Source: Deltaproteobacteria bacterium (GTDB lineage: Bacteria > Myxococcota > Kuafuiibacteriia > Kuafuiibacteriales > Kuafuiibacteriaceae). From it: a stretch of DNA of 64,000 bases. Under the pieces are notes generated by a model. The model was not told where the DNA came from. It searched no databases and saw only the letters and a program-made list of their open reading frames with translations. How positions within the stretch are numbered: the stretch's first letter is position 1; each line of letters opens with the position of its first letter. The DNA lies in contig JADJPE010000005.1 in the NCBI GenBank assembly GCA_016713425.1, positions 1,736,001 to 1,800,000 on the forward strand, read 5' to 3'. Shown here in pieces: positions 1 to 8,743 of the stretch. Position numbers and translations under genes: made by a program.

Positions 1-1149
1 TCCGCCGTCGAGGGCCTTCACGAAGTATCGACGAGCGTGCATGTGACATCCGCACTCGATGATGTCTTCACGCGCAAACGCCTGGTCGAAGACGGTGGCG
101 GCATCGGCCACCGTGTAGCCGGAGCGCAAGCGCAGGAAATCGGCAGGTCCGATCGTGTGACCGTCCGCGAACGTCGCGTGCCCGGAGGGCGCGAACAGAT
201 ACAACGCCACGTCCTGATCGCCGACGAAGCCCCAAAGAGTGCCCAGCTTCTTGCGGCGCTTCGCACTCTTGCCGTCGCTAGTGAAGAACGCGAGAGACGT
301 GCCATCGAGATGGAGGACCTCGGCTTTGAGCTCCGCGATCTGGAGCGCGCGCCACAGCGGTTGCAGGAGCTCGGATCCGTAGCCAATCTGGTCCGCGAGC
401 GTCGAGACCGACAGGTCAACACCCATGCGCGCGTAGCGCTCCCGCTGCCGGTGAAGAGGGAGGCCATCGCGGTACTTGTCGACGAGCAGTTGGGCCACGA
501 GACGCGGCCCGAACTCACCGCCGGCCACCACGCGATCGCCGACCGGCGCGCGAACGAAGTGCGGTGCTTCGCACGCATCACACGTGAGCTTCTCCCGGCG
601 GTCGCGACGCACGATCACACGCGCGGGCACGAGCTCAAGGACCTCGCTGATATCATAGCCTGCGGATCGCCGCTCAACACCGCAATTCGGACAAGGGCGT
701 TCGGCATCGGGTACCGAAATCGGGTTGTCTTCGCGCGGCAGGTGTGGAGGAAAAGGCGTCCGGCGCGGTCGCCTTGGTGGCGGCTCTGCGCTCTCGGTCG
801 CCCGGCGGTTGCGCTCCTCCTCGACCATCTTGCCCAGCTCATCCGCCGGCGACTCCACCTCGAAGGTGACCGCTGTCTTGGACTTCCCCGTCGCGTCAGC
901 GGGTGCGTAACTGGTTACAGTCTCGAGCATCAGCTTCAGCTGGTCGGGAGAGACCTTCTCCGTCGTCTTGAACGCTCGGAGCTTCTTCGCGAGCGCCAGC
1001 TCCAGCTCTTCGTTCCGCGCTACGAGTTGGGCGACCAGCTGGACTACATCGTCTTTCGCACCGGAGTCGAGGAGCGAGCGGAGGGAGTTGAAGAACCGTG
1101 GGTTCGGAAGCTGGCGATGCGACGGAGCGGATGGAGAAGATAGATCACA
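1..1149 (-). CDS. IS66-family transposase TnpC (partial, runs off left edge)
   Basis: This is the DDE transposase of an IS66-type element. The frame is open from the TGA at 1152-1150 to the window edge, so the C-terminal part is missing. The order is a helical N-terminal stretch, then a zf-IS66 zinc finger with CPNC near 690 and CDAC near 580, then the start of the catalytic core with LHLDGTSLAFF (first catalytic Asp, near 320) and CGCHMHARRYF near the edge. It lies directly after tnpB in the same frame, separated by one TGA. No ATG, GTG or TTG occurs in the first 70 or so codons, so the start is unresolved: CTG, a lost start, or readthrough are all possible. Family assignment is secure; whether the gene is functional is not. 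Confidence 0.85.
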
Positions 1150-1557
1150 TCAAGCAGGTTGATGCAATATGCATTGCGAAGACTCTGCGCCGTGTCGACT
1201 GTGCTGCGAAGGTTCCCACCGTGGCGACTGCCGACCTCGGTCCCACGTGATGCCTTCGAGAAGAAGGGCGAGCTCGTGAATGTCCAACTCGACGCACACC
1301 GCGTCCGCCGCCTCGGGGAGCGCGAACGTGCCTCGCTCGAGCCGCTTCGCTACGATCGTGTAGCCGCCTCGCGTCCAGACGATCATCTTGGCGATCGTCC
1401 GCCTGCGGTTGAAGAAGATGAAGATGTGTCCGCTGAGCGGGTCCTTCCGAAGCACTGCTCGGACCTCGTTGCTCAGACCATCGAAGGACTTGCCCATATT
1501 CACCGGCGATCGGCCCATGTAGATCTTCGTCGACCGAGGCACCAAGAACATCGTCAC
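1150..1557 (-). CDS. tnpB: IS66-family accessory protein TnpB (Orf2)
   Basis: TnpB is the small accessory protein of IS66 elements; its biochemical role is not well defined. The 135-residue product carries the family signatures MGKSFDGLSNEV, DPLSGHIFIFFNRRR and KRLERGTF. The start is GTG at 1557, which overlaps the TGA of tnpA in a GTGA 4-base overlap, typical of translational coupling in IS66 operons. The last 20 or so residues, after LLLEGITW, are not family-like, so the gene may read on slightly past its ancestral end. Confidence 0.88.
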   Translation of the reverse strand: MTMFLVPRSTKIYMGRSPVNMGKSFDGLSNEVRAVLRKDPLSGHIFIFFNRRRTIAKMIVWTRGGYTIVAKRLERGTFALPEAADAVCVELDIHELALLLEGITWDRGRQSPRWEPSQHSRHGAESSQCILHQPA

Positions 1558-1925
1558 CGGCCCTCAAGGTTGCGCGTGAGCGCCGCGATCCATCCTGGCT
1601 CCACGCAGGTCGGTAACTCTATGTTCACACCGCCGACCGAGCGGACCACGATCGCCGGTGCCCGGTCCTCGGCCTCAAGGCCAAGCGCGTCCTCGTATCG
1701 GACGCGAACCGGTACCAAGCTGACATCATCCGGGACGTTCGTCCGACTCCCCGTCGGTCCGAGCCGCTTTCGCCACCAATAGACCCGCTGCGCACTCACG
1801 CCTTGCGACCGTGCGAACGCGACCACCGACTCGCCACTTCGCTCAAGCGCCAACAGCATCGAGCGTGCTTCTGCTTCCGACCATCGACGACGAGCCGGGG
1901 TTGTCCTTCGCTTCTTCGAAGTCAT
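1554..1925 (-). CDS. tnpA: IS66-family accessory protein TnpA (Orf1)
   Basis: This is the small N-terminal gene of the IS66 trio, encoding 123 residues with a Myb/HTH-like DNA-binding segment. RWSEAEARSMLLALERSGES is followed by VAFARSQGVSAQRVYWWRKR, the recognition-helix region. The start is ATG at 1925. It is first in the minus-strand tnpA-tnpB-tnpC operon. Terminal inverted repeats could not be recognised upstream (1926-2115), so the element's right boundary is not placed. Confidence 0.83.
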   Translation of the reverse strand: MTSKKRRTTPARRRWSEAEARSMLLALERSGESVVAFARSQGVSAQRVYWWRKRLGPTGSRTNVPDDVSLVPVRVRYEDALGLEAEDRAPAIVVRSVGGVNIELPTCVEPGWIAALTRNLEGR

Positions 1926-2115
1926 GGACCAGCATCGTCGCCCGTCTCCTCGTCCCCGATCTCGGAATTTCTCGGCGCTCTACCGTACGCTCACCCGCGA
2001 GGTAAAGATTCCCGCTTCACCGGTCCATGCTCTGCAACCAATTGAAGTAACGAAACTTATGGCGCTACAGGTGTGAAGACGCTGATCGAGCCCCCCAGGC
2101 GGGCAGACTCAGACC

Positions 2116-2961
2116 TCATGAGCCCATGCTCGCCGTCGCGGCGACGAGGCAGCTTGCGCCGAATCTCATAGGACGCCGATGCTTGATGTTTTCGATTTCG
2201 CTACCGAGCATCGCGTCGAGCAGTTTCGCCACGGGGCCGCGTTTTAGTCCGTGTTCGCGAGCGGTCCGATGTCGATCGCGACCCGCTGACCGACCAACGA
2301 TCGAAGGCACAGTCCGCGCTGCGAATATCGGAATAGGGAGCGGGCGAAAGATGTAGGATGCAAAGTCGATCCGAAAGCCCGTCGATTCAAGAAGCTTGGA
2401 CACAGCGCCAAGGCTATAGCGTCTGAAATGCCCAGCCCGCACATCTTCGTTCGACCACAACGCTGTGTGAGCGGGGACGGTGACGTAGACCTGGCCCATA
2501 TGCCTAAGCAGGCCGCGCATCGATCGCAAGAACTCAACGTCGTCTTCGATGTGCTCGATGACGTCGAACAGACCGATCGCCGGCAAGGCATTGGGGCTGA
2601 AGCCCGCAGATTCCGTTGTGGCGCAGACCACGTGCTCAATTCCCCGCCGCTTCGCGTTCTGAGCCCCTTCCGGGCCCGGTTCGACCAGGACCACCTCGAA
2701 CCCGTTTTCGGCGAGCCGGCTCGCGACGAACCCGTTACCTCCGCCCACGTCGAAGATCGGTCCACCCGTCCGCGGTGGGTGTGCCTTGATTAGCGCCAGG
2801 ATGCACTCATTCCTGTGCGAGAACCAAAACGACCCATCTTCGACCGAGAAGCACGCTCCATGACCAGCTTCTGGGTATGAGAGTTTGGCGGCTTGGGAAG
2901 CAGTCCAAACGCCACTCTCATCGAGCATCAGCGATCTGCTAACCGAGCGAACATCGAACAT
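2116..2961 (-). CDS. class I SAM-dependent methyltransferase
   Basis: A 281-residue Rossmann-fold methyltransferase of the Methyltransf_11/23 type. Motif I is IFDVGGGNGFVASRL, an acidic residue closes strand 2 in EVVLVEPGP, and the post-II region reads IGLFDVIEHIEDD. That last signature is common in methyltransferases of lipid, sugar and quinone pathways. I chose ATG at 2961 because GAGGAGAGAAGG lies just upstream; it gives a 23-base overlap with the preceding glycosyltransferase gene. It is the last gene of the exopolysaccharide locus before the IS66 block. Sugar O- or N-methylation is a contextual guess; the substrate cannot be read from sequence. Confidence 0.8.
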   Translation of the reverse strand: MFDVRSVSRSLMLDESGVWTASQAAKLSYPEAGHGACFSVEDGSFWFSHRNECILALIKAHPPRTGGPIFDVGGGNGFVASRLAENGFEVVLVEPGPEGAQNAKRRGIEHVVCATTESAGFSPNALPAIGLFDVIEHIEDDVEFLRSMRGLLRHMGQVYVTVPAHTALWSNEDVRAGHFRRYSLGAVSKLLESTGFRIDFASYIFRPLPIPIFAARTVPSIVGRSAGRDRHRTAREHGLKRGPVAKLLDAMLGSEIENIKHRRPMRFGASCLVAATASMGS

Positions 2962-4423
2962 CCTTCTCTCCTCGTCCCTCAGCAGGACGCTGACGACATT
3001 GATGATAACGACGGAGCGCACCGAGAGCCCAAGTCATCCCAAGTCCGGCCGCCATGCACATCGAAGGAAATACGACCATATTGAAGCGTGTCTCGCGTGC
3101 GCCGATGACCACCAAGACAACGGTTAGAACAACGGGTGGGGTCCATAGCAAGCTTGCACTTGCCGCGCCCGGTGTCTTCGCGGCCCCGACCCACCCAAGG
3201 AGCGCAAACGTCGCCAGTATCAAGTTGAAACCGAAGAAAACATAGACAATGGTACGTGATGAGACGGGCATGGTCTCGCTTTCGACGACGGAGAGCCTCA
3301 AGGTGCTTGTGCGTGGGCTGAGCCAATTCTTCAACGCGAGACTTATCGGGCGCCAGACGTAGAGCCGAAACGGCGCTGCGCGATAACGTGCCGCGGCGAT
3401 CTCGGCAAAGGCTTCTGACATCTTGGGCGTCACTTCACCGTCGTGCGCTGCGATGTGCTCCCACAGCTTGGCGACGCTCGCCTTCTCTTCCTCGCTCAGG
3501 TAGTTCGCTTTGGGTGGGCGGTGCCAATCCACCCAGTAGAAGGGCTCATCGTACGAGTCCCGCCATGCGCGCCATCCGGGCGTAAGCATGTTCGTGTAGG
3601 GCGGGTTGGTGCCGCGTACTTGGAGCAGTACGAAAGGCTGCTCAGTCTCCTGGGCTGCAATGTAATTGCGCAGAGTCCAGCTTCCAACCACGAGAAAACT
3701 GCCGACACCCACGGCGAAGATCGCCGGAACCCCTTGCCAACGAAGCAGGCTGGCGTTGTTGGCGCGTCGCCCGATTTCGTACGCGAGCACTACACCCACC
3801 ACAACGACGACCGGGGCAATATACGGGCGAGCCAGTGTCGTGAGTCCCCAAAAGAGACCCGAGATAAACGCAAGCCCAAGGCATGCACCGCGAACGCTCG
3901 AACGTGCCGCGAGCTCATGGCAAGCGAGCGCGGCGGCCAAACCAAACATGGCGAGTGATTCCGACATGAACTGGAGCGAGACCCCAGCGGCGAATGGGAG
4001 CAACGCGTACAGACCAGACGCTACGACCGCTGGCCAACGACCGTAACGTCGATTCATCGTGAACCAGATGAGGCCGATCGTTAGGACGTCGAGTACGATC
4101 TGCGCGACGGATAGCGCCATATGGTTCTTCCCCGCAATGGCCCACACGGCGGCGATGAATAGGGGATACGCCGGAACGCGACCAAAGAACGGGAGATAGG
4201 GTGCGGCCTCGGACGCAGAAAACCCATGCCCAGCCAACAGGTTTTCGGCGAGTTGGAAGTAGATGACTGTGTCGCCAGTCATTCGGGTGGATTCGCCCGC
4301 CACAAAGAGCAACACGAATCTGAAGAGAAGCCCCGCAATGGCGACTACCACGAGGTCCTTGAGGTGGGTCCCGTGCGTGCCTGCGAAGGCGGTCTGAGAA
4401 GGTCTAGCGGCGGAAGAACTCAT
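2939..4423 (-). CDS. polytopic GT-C-type glycosyltransferase (ArnT/PMT-like)
   Basis: A 494-residue inner-membrane protein with about ten hydrophobic helices. The first helix (residues 23-42) is followed by TGDTVIYFQLA, matching the acidic first-loop signature of GT-C enzymes that use polyprenyl-phosphate sugar donors. A long extracytoplasmic loop at about residues 255-345 precedes the C-terminal helices. These enzymes transfer sugars on the periplasmic face, so a role in decorating a lipid-linked glycan or polymer is plausible. ATG at 4423 overlaps the wecE stop by 20 bases, implying co-translation. A Wzy-like polymerase is a less likely alternative because the N-terminal architecture fits GT-C better. 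Confidence 0.72.
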   Translation of the reverse strand: MSSSAARPSQTAFAGTHGTHLKDLVVVAIAGLLFRFVLLFVAGESTRMTGDTVIYFQLAENLLAGHGFSASEAAPYLPFFGRVPAYPLFIAAVWAIAGKNHMALSVAQIVLDVLTIGLIWFTMNRRYGRWPAVVASGLYALLPFAAGVSLQFMSESLAMFGLAAALACHELAARSSVRGACLGLAFISGLFWGLTTLARPYIAPVVVVVGVVLAYEIGRRANNASLLRWQGVPAIFAVGVGSFLVVGSWTLRNYIAAQETEQPFVLLQVRGTNPPYTNMLTPGWRAWRDSYDEPFYWVDWHRPPKANYLSEEEKASVAKLWEHIAAHDGEVTPKMSEAFAEIAAARYRAAPFRLYVWRPISLALKNWLSPRTSTLRLSVVESETMPVSSRTIVYVFFGFNLILATFALLGWVGAAKTPGAASASLLWTPPVVLTVVLVVIGARETRFNMVVFPSMCMAAGLGMTWALGALRRYHQCRQRPAEGRGEKDVRCSLG

Positions 4424-5540
4424 GAACAGCGCTCACAACCCGGTCAATTTGTTCGTCCGTAATCTCGAGGAACATCGGAAGACGCAACAACGTCGCCGCG
4501 GTTCGTTCCACAACCTTCAACGTGCCGCTGCTTCGACCCCACCGCAGGCCTGCAGGTGAGTTGTGAAGCGGGACGTAGTGAAAGACGGCGGAAATGCCGC
4601 GCTCCCGCAGGAATACGAGAAGATTGTCCCGAACATCGGGCGTTTCGGTCAGAACGTAGAAGATGTGATTGTTGCCGGACGCGTAGGGCGGAACATAGGG
4701 GAGGCGGATCAACGCTTGATCCTGCAGAGGCTTTAGCCCGGCCGTGTATCGGTTAAAGATCGCTGCACGCCGGGCTTGGATTTGATCGATCGCCTCAAGC
4801 TGCGCCAGCAAGAAGGCCGACAAGACCTCCGACGGGAGGTAGGAGCCGCCGACGTCCAACCAGGTGTACTTGGCTGCTTCACCTCGAAAGAACTGCGTGC
4901 GGTTTGTCCCTTTCTCGCGGATGATCTCTGTTCGCTCAACAAAGTCCTCGCGGTTGACGAGCAAGGCCCCGCCTTCGCCGCACACGAAGTTCTTGGTGTC
5001 GTGGAAGCTGTACGCACCCAAGTCGCCGATGGTGCCGAGGGCACGGTCTTTGTACTTGGCTTCCACGCCTTGCGCCGCATCTTCGACGACGGCGATTCCG
5101 CGGCTGCGTGCGATCTTCAAGATCGGATCCATGTCGCACGCGACGCCGGCGTAGTGCACCGGGCAGATCACGCGCGTTCGATCGGTGATGGCCGCCTCGA
5201 GAAGACGTTCATCCATGTTGAGCGTGTCTTCACGAATGTCGACGAACACGGGCTTATAGCCGTGGGTGACAAACGCGTTGGCCGTGGATACGAACGTAAA
5301 TCCTGGCACGATGACTTCATCGCCCGGCTCATTCCGACACAGAATGGCTGCGATCTCGAGCGCGGTTGTGCACGAGGTCGTCAGGAGAACCTTCTGAGCT
5401 GCGTATCGTCGCTCAAGGAATGCATGGCAGCGCTTGGTGAACTCACCGTCTCCGCTGAGTTTGCCGGACAATACAGCCTGGCTGATGTAGAAAAGTTCTT
5501 TTCCCACCAGGTAGGGTCGATTGAAAGGGATGCGCTCCAC
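4404..5540 (-). CDS. wecE: dTDP-4-amino-4,6-dideoxygalactose transaminase (WecE/RffA)
   Basis: PLP-dependent aminotransferase of the DegT/DnrJ/EryC1 family that converts dTDP-4-keto-6-deoxyglucose to dTDP-Fuc4N. The similarity to WecE is strong along the whole length: IPFNRPYLVGKELFYI at the N-terminus, SGDGEFTKRC, PGDEVIVPGFTFVSTANAF, PVHYAGVACDMD, VVEDAAQGV, the PLP-lysine segment YSFHDTKNF, EIIREKGTNRTQFFRGE and FHYVPLHNSPAG. GTG at 5540 gives 378 residues, the family's normal length. The frame stays open upstream, but that part is the end of a degraded glycosyltransferase, not part of this enzyme. It implies that the polymer or lipid-linked unit made here contains Fuc4N or a derivative. 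Confidence 0.9.
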   Translation of the reverse strand: MERIPFNRPYLVGKELFYISQAVLSGKLSGDGEFTKRCHAFLERRYAAQKVLLTTSCTTALEIAAILCRNEPGDEVIVPGFTFVSTANAFVTHGYKPVFVDIREDTLNMDERLLEAAITDRTRVICPVHYAGVACDMDPILKIARSRGIAVVEDAAQGVEAKYKDRALGTIGDLGAYSFHDTKNFVCGEGGALLVNREDFVERTEIIREKGTNRTQFFRGEAAKYTWLDVGGSYLPSEVLSAFLLAQLEAIDQIQARRAAIFNRYTAGLKPLQDQALIRLPYVPPYASGNNHIFYVLTETPDVRDNLLVFLRERGISAVFHYVPLHNSPAGLRWGRSSGTLKVVERTAATLLRLPMFLEITDEQIDRVVSAVHEFFRR

Positions 5541-5571
5541 CCGCGAAGATCCGCATATCTCCTTTCTGCCG

Positions 5572-6105
5572 TCAAGCGGGGGCGTCGTGTCGCACGCCGA
5601 GAATTCTCTGGTAGGTGTCGGCGAATGCTGTGTCCCGCTCGAGAGTGAGAAGAGAGCCTCCGCGACGCGCCGGCAGCGGGCGACGAGATCCGAATCGCTC
5701 CACAGGGTCTCCAGCTCATCTAAGGCTCGGCTCATGCTTGGCTCGGCGTCGTCCGGCCACCAGGACGCGGATACGGTTGTCCGTGAGCGTCTGGGCGACA
5801 TCCCCCACGCCCGCGTTGGCAACCACGGGTAGGCCACAACCGAGAACCTCGGCCATGCGGGTTGGCGAGCGCCCAAGCTCAGAGATTTGCCCGCCTGCGT
5901 AGAATATCACCGCCACGCTGTGCCGCTCGCTGTATCACCTGATGAACGCGCTGAGGGGCGACAGCCTCGATGTGGAGGCGCGCGCCGAGCTCGTTTGTGG
6001 GGTCGACGCCGGCGCGCACGCGTGTGGCGTCGTCCCGGGTGCCCTCGACGGAATAGATGCTTGGCGGAAGCTCGCCTACCCCGTGGTTGGTTAAGCAACG
6101 AACAC
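5572..6105 (-). pseudogene. glycosyltransferase family 4 C-terminal remnant with multiple frameshifts
   Basis: The 534 bases between wecE and the next glycosyltransferase carry pieces of a GT4 C-terminal domain spread over shifting frames. In order these are VDPTNELGARLHIEAVAPQ (near 5990-5945), then SPTRMAEVLGCGLPVVANAG (near 5865-5805), then DDAEPSMSRALDELETLW (near 5755-5700), then ERDTAFADTYQRILGVRHDA ending at the TGA at 5572. At least three frame changes are needed to join them, and no N-terminal domain is present. I read this as a truncated, decayed glycosyltransferase gene. Sequencing errors could create frameshifts, but could not remove the N-terminal half. Confidence 0.75.
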
Positions 6106-7350
6106 CTAAACGGAACCAGGCTCGCCGAGAAGCGTCGACAAAAGCTTGTGGTAGCGCTCAATCCCCGAGGCGAGCGAGAAGTGTGCTTCGGTTCGGCGTC
6201 GCGCTTCCCGCAAGTCGTCGATCTTGAGCGTGGTGCTGGCGACGTAGTGCGCCCCTGCCGCGATTCCGGCCGGGGTTCCAGTGCTCAGAGTATGCCCGCA
6301 GCCTGACCGCGATATCCAGCGCGCGACATCAGCATTGCAGCCCTCGTGGAGCGGCGCGACGCCCGACGCAAAGAACTCTCCGAGTTTGGTCGGCATCGAT
6401 GCGCGTTTTGCGTACGGCGTGTTGAGGACTAACAGGCCCCAATCAACCTGATGCAACCAATCGGCGATTTCCGTGTGGGGCACATTCAATGCTGTGAAGC
6501 GAGCCCTGCCGACCCCAGCATGTGCGAGTCTTGTCGTGATCTCCTCCACCTGGGACGTGAGACAGAGCAGGTGGGCGTCGTCGCGAAGCCTCGAAATCTG
6601 CAAGAAGAGTTCGATCGACTCCGTGACCCGATACGAGGCGTTGAGCGAGCCAATGAAGCCAACGACGAGTTTGCCCGCAAGCCGGTGGTGGCGAGCGGGC
6701 GCCTCTTCACCGCGTCGCAGTGAAAAAGCGTCGAAGTCAACGCACGTCGGAATGACGAGCGAAGGGCGTTCGCTCGGCCACGGGCCGAACACCCCGGTTC
6801 TGACGTCTTCGGCGCCTGCTTCGGTAAGGCTCACCGAGGCGCAACACCCCGCGAAAAGTGACCGCTCCCATTGCTTGCCGGCGCGGTATCGTCTGTCCCC
6901 GACGAACCAGCGGCCGGACTCTCGCCGCTCGTCGACCCAGTAGCCGCGGAAATCGAATATGTACGGCACCCCGGTGATGGACTTGGCGGCCAGCGCCACG
7001 CTTGCCGCCATATATCCACGGGCATGAATGAGCCGAACATCTCCTCTCTTGATCCGCTGGAGGACCGCGGCCAGCGCGCGCGCGAGGTTCGATGCGATAT
7101 TACGCGCACTGCCATCGAGATAGCGGATGGGGATCCAATCGATGCCGACGGCCTCGAGTTCAGACTTAACCTCGGCGAGGCGATTCAATTGCGCGAGATC
7201 GCGCGCCCTCTCGAGAGAAACCAAGGCATAACGAACATGGGCCTTCGACAGACCACGAAGCAGGCGAAAGACCTGCGAGTATCCGAGCGGTTCAAGGATC
7301 CCCGTGAAACTCAGGTAGAGGACACGGTCTCTAGGTATCTGGATTTTCAG
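6106..7350 (-). CDS. glycosyltransferase family 4
   Basis: Cytoplasmic GT-B transferase of about 414 residues. The conserved N-terminus VLYLSFTGILEPLGYSQV lies upstream of the first obvious start (TTG at 7224), so the gene must begin near 7350. Visible features are RLIHARGYMAASVALAAK in the acceptor domain, VIPTCVDFDAF at the domain hinge, GKLVVGFIGSLN opening the donor domain, and MPTKLGEFFASGVAP, the nucleotide-sugar-binding region. No ATG, GTG or TTG sits at the right place. A CTG at 7350, which overlaps the TGA of the upstream fragment and is preceded by GAAGGTGAG, is the best candidate. The start may instead have been damaged by the rearrangement that left the fragment at 7347-7470. Confidence 0.78.
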   Translation of the reverse strand: MKIQIPRDRVLYLSFTGILEPLGYSQVFRLLRGLSKAHVRYALVSLERARDLAQLNRLAEVKSELEAVGIDWIPIRYLDGSARNIASNLARALAAVLQRIKRGDVRLIHARGYMAASVALAAKSITGVPYIFDFRGYWVDERRESGRWFVGDRRYRAGKQWERSLFAGCCASVSLTEAGAEDVRTGVFGPWPSERPSLVIPTCVDFDAFSLRRGEEAPARHHRLAGKLVVGFIGSLNASYRVTESIELFLQISRLRDDAHLLCLTSQVEEITTRLAHAGVGRARFTALNVPHTEIADWLHQVDWGLLVLNTPYAKRASMPTKLGEFFASGVAPLHEGCNADVARWISRSGCGHTLSTGTPAGIAAGAHYVASTTLKIDDLREARRRTEAHFSLASGIERYHKLLSTLLGEPGSV

Positions 7351-7470
7351 GATTGACTCACCTTCTCGAAGATCTCGACATAGCGGCCGACGGCGCTCGC
7401 GACGGAATAGTCCGAGAGTATCCGAGCTCGACCCGCCACACCCATCGTGGAAGCAACCTTTGGTGTCAAA
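7347..7470 (-). pseudogene. orphan C-terminal fragment of a GT4 glycosyltransferase
   Basis: About 40 codons in one frame read like the last helices of a family-4 glycosyltransferase: MGVAGRARILSDYSVASAVG followed by RYVEIFEKVSQS and the stop at 7347. The adjoining gene (7466-8707) already has its own C-terminal helix (ELYSEEAYVARQVSAIERL), so this is a second, extra C-terminus. It is probably the tail of a deleted glycosyltransferase gene left by recombination between paralogues. Confidence 0.65.
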
Positions 7471-8707
7471 ACTCGCCTGCGTTGATCGGCGCGCGTTTGT
7501 GTCCTGCGCCTTGGGGCGCGTCGAGTTCTCTGGCCGACGAGGAATGGCGTACCGTCGAGGTCGAGTTTGAACAAAGCCGCTCGATGGCGCTCACCTGACG
7601 TGCCACATAGGCCTCCTCAGAATAGAGCTCCATGACGCGCTGACGTGCTGCCTTTCCGAAGGCAGCCGACGACGCACCACGCGCGTCGAACACCACTTCC
7701 AGGAGTGCGCTGAGACGTTGAACATCGTGGGCCGGATACAGGTAGCCCGTTACGCCAGGGACGACGATTTCTTTGCAGCCGCGAATGCGCGTCGCGATCG
7801 ACGGAAGCTCCATCGACATCGCCTCGAGCAAGGCGCGTGGCATGCCCTCTCGATATGAGGGCAGGACGAACACATCGCAGCACGCGAGGTAACGCTCAAC
7901 CACGTTGGTGAGGCCCGTGATTTGAACGGCGCCTGTGAGATTGCGCTCTGACACCTCGCGTAGGAACTCATCCTGAAATGGAGAGATGTCCTGGTCGATG
8001 TTCCCGCCAATAATCATCAACTCGGCTTCGGGGTGGGCGTCGTGAAACGGATGAAACGCACGCAAGAGATCCGTGAATCCCTTGCCGCGAACGATTCGAC
8101 CCAATGCGGCCACGCGAAATCGCCATGGCTGAAGACCCAGTTCGGCTTCGACCTCCGTCCGCTCGAATCTTGGTGAGAAACGCGTGGTGTCGATACCGTT
8201 CCCGATGTTAAGAATCTCTGCTGGCTTGATGAAGCCAAGCTTTGTTGCGAGCTCCGAATCCTCGCGGCTCTGACTCAGCGTAAAATCCGTGATCTGAGCC
8301 AGCGCAGCCTCGAGGGCGATGGTGCATCCCCGCAAAGGCACGGGTTGTGCGTCGTGAAAATAGAAGCCGTGGGCTGTGTACAGATTGACCGGAACGCGTT
8401 CTCGCCATGCGGCGATGCGCCCCACGATGCTCGCGTTTCGGTTGTGGCTATTGACACACGCGAAAGCGCGCTCGCGAATGATCGTTCGAACCGCTCGGAT
8501 AGCACGGCCGAATTCCAGCAAAGACGAGTGCCGCGGGAAGCGTACTTGATGGACCAAGACGCCGTCACCGAGCAGAGAGAAATCTGCCTGATAGCCCTCG
8601 CAGACGCATTCGACTTCATGCCCCCGCGCGATCAACGAACGCACCAAGGGGGCTAGAAACCTCGTCAGGTAGAAGTCGGTGTTGCAAACCTGCAGGATCC
8701 TGGCCAA
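7466..8707 (-). CDS. glycosyltransferase family 4
   Basis: A 413-residue GT-B glycosyltransferase. The N-terminal domain has ILQVCNTDFYLTRFLAPLV and a histidine-rich acceptor loop (LYTAHGFYFHDAQ). The donor domain has RVAALGRIVRGKGFTDLL, VEVEAELGLQP nearby, and the E-x7-E region SYREGMPRALLEAMSMELP. It resembles WbpH/PglA-type enzymes that extend lipid-linked oligosaccharides. The last 35 or so residues (after AIERL) are unlike other family members and run into the orphan fragment at 7347-7470, suggesting that the native end was replaced. It lies in the minus-strand polysaccharide operon. Confidence 0.85.
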   Translation of the reverse strand: MARILQVCNTDFYLTRFLAPLVRSLIARGHEVECVCEGYQADFSLLGDGVLVHQVRFPRHSSLLEFGRAIRAVRTIIRERAFACVNSHNRNASIVGRIAAWRERVPVNLYTAHGFYFHDAQPVPLRGCTIALEAALAQITDFTLSQSREDSELATKLGFIKPAEILNIGNGIDTTRFSPRFERTEVEAELGLQPWRFRVAALGRIVRGKGFTDLLRAFHPFHDAHPEAELMIIGGNIDQDISPFQDEFLREVSERNLTGAVQITGLTNVVERYLACCDVFVLPSYREGMPRALLEAMSMELPSIATRIRGCKEIVVPGVTGYLYPAHDVQRLSALLEVVFDARGASSAAFGKAARQRVMELYSEEAYVARQVSAIERLCSNSTSTVRHSSSARELDAPQGAGHKRAPINAGEF

Positions 8708-8743
8708 GGTCTTGCCCTCAAAAGTCGCCGAAAGTTTGCGCGA

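Noticed and set aside
37..1143. Long plus-strand reading frame (368 codons) opposite the IS66 transposase
   Set aside because: The minus-strand frame carries all IS66 zinc-finger and DDE motifs; the plus frame is a GC-rich antisense shadow with no recognisable domain.
1926..2115. Search for IS66 terminal inverted repeat
   Set aside because: No convincing GTAA-type IS66 end could be matched without the other end of the element, which lies outside the window.
5541..5876. 112-residue N-terminal extension of the WecE/RffA aminotransferase
   Set aside because: The extension encodes glycosyltransferase C-terminal sequence (DDAEPSMSRALDELETLW), and the enzyme's family start is at the GTG at 5540, giving its normal length.
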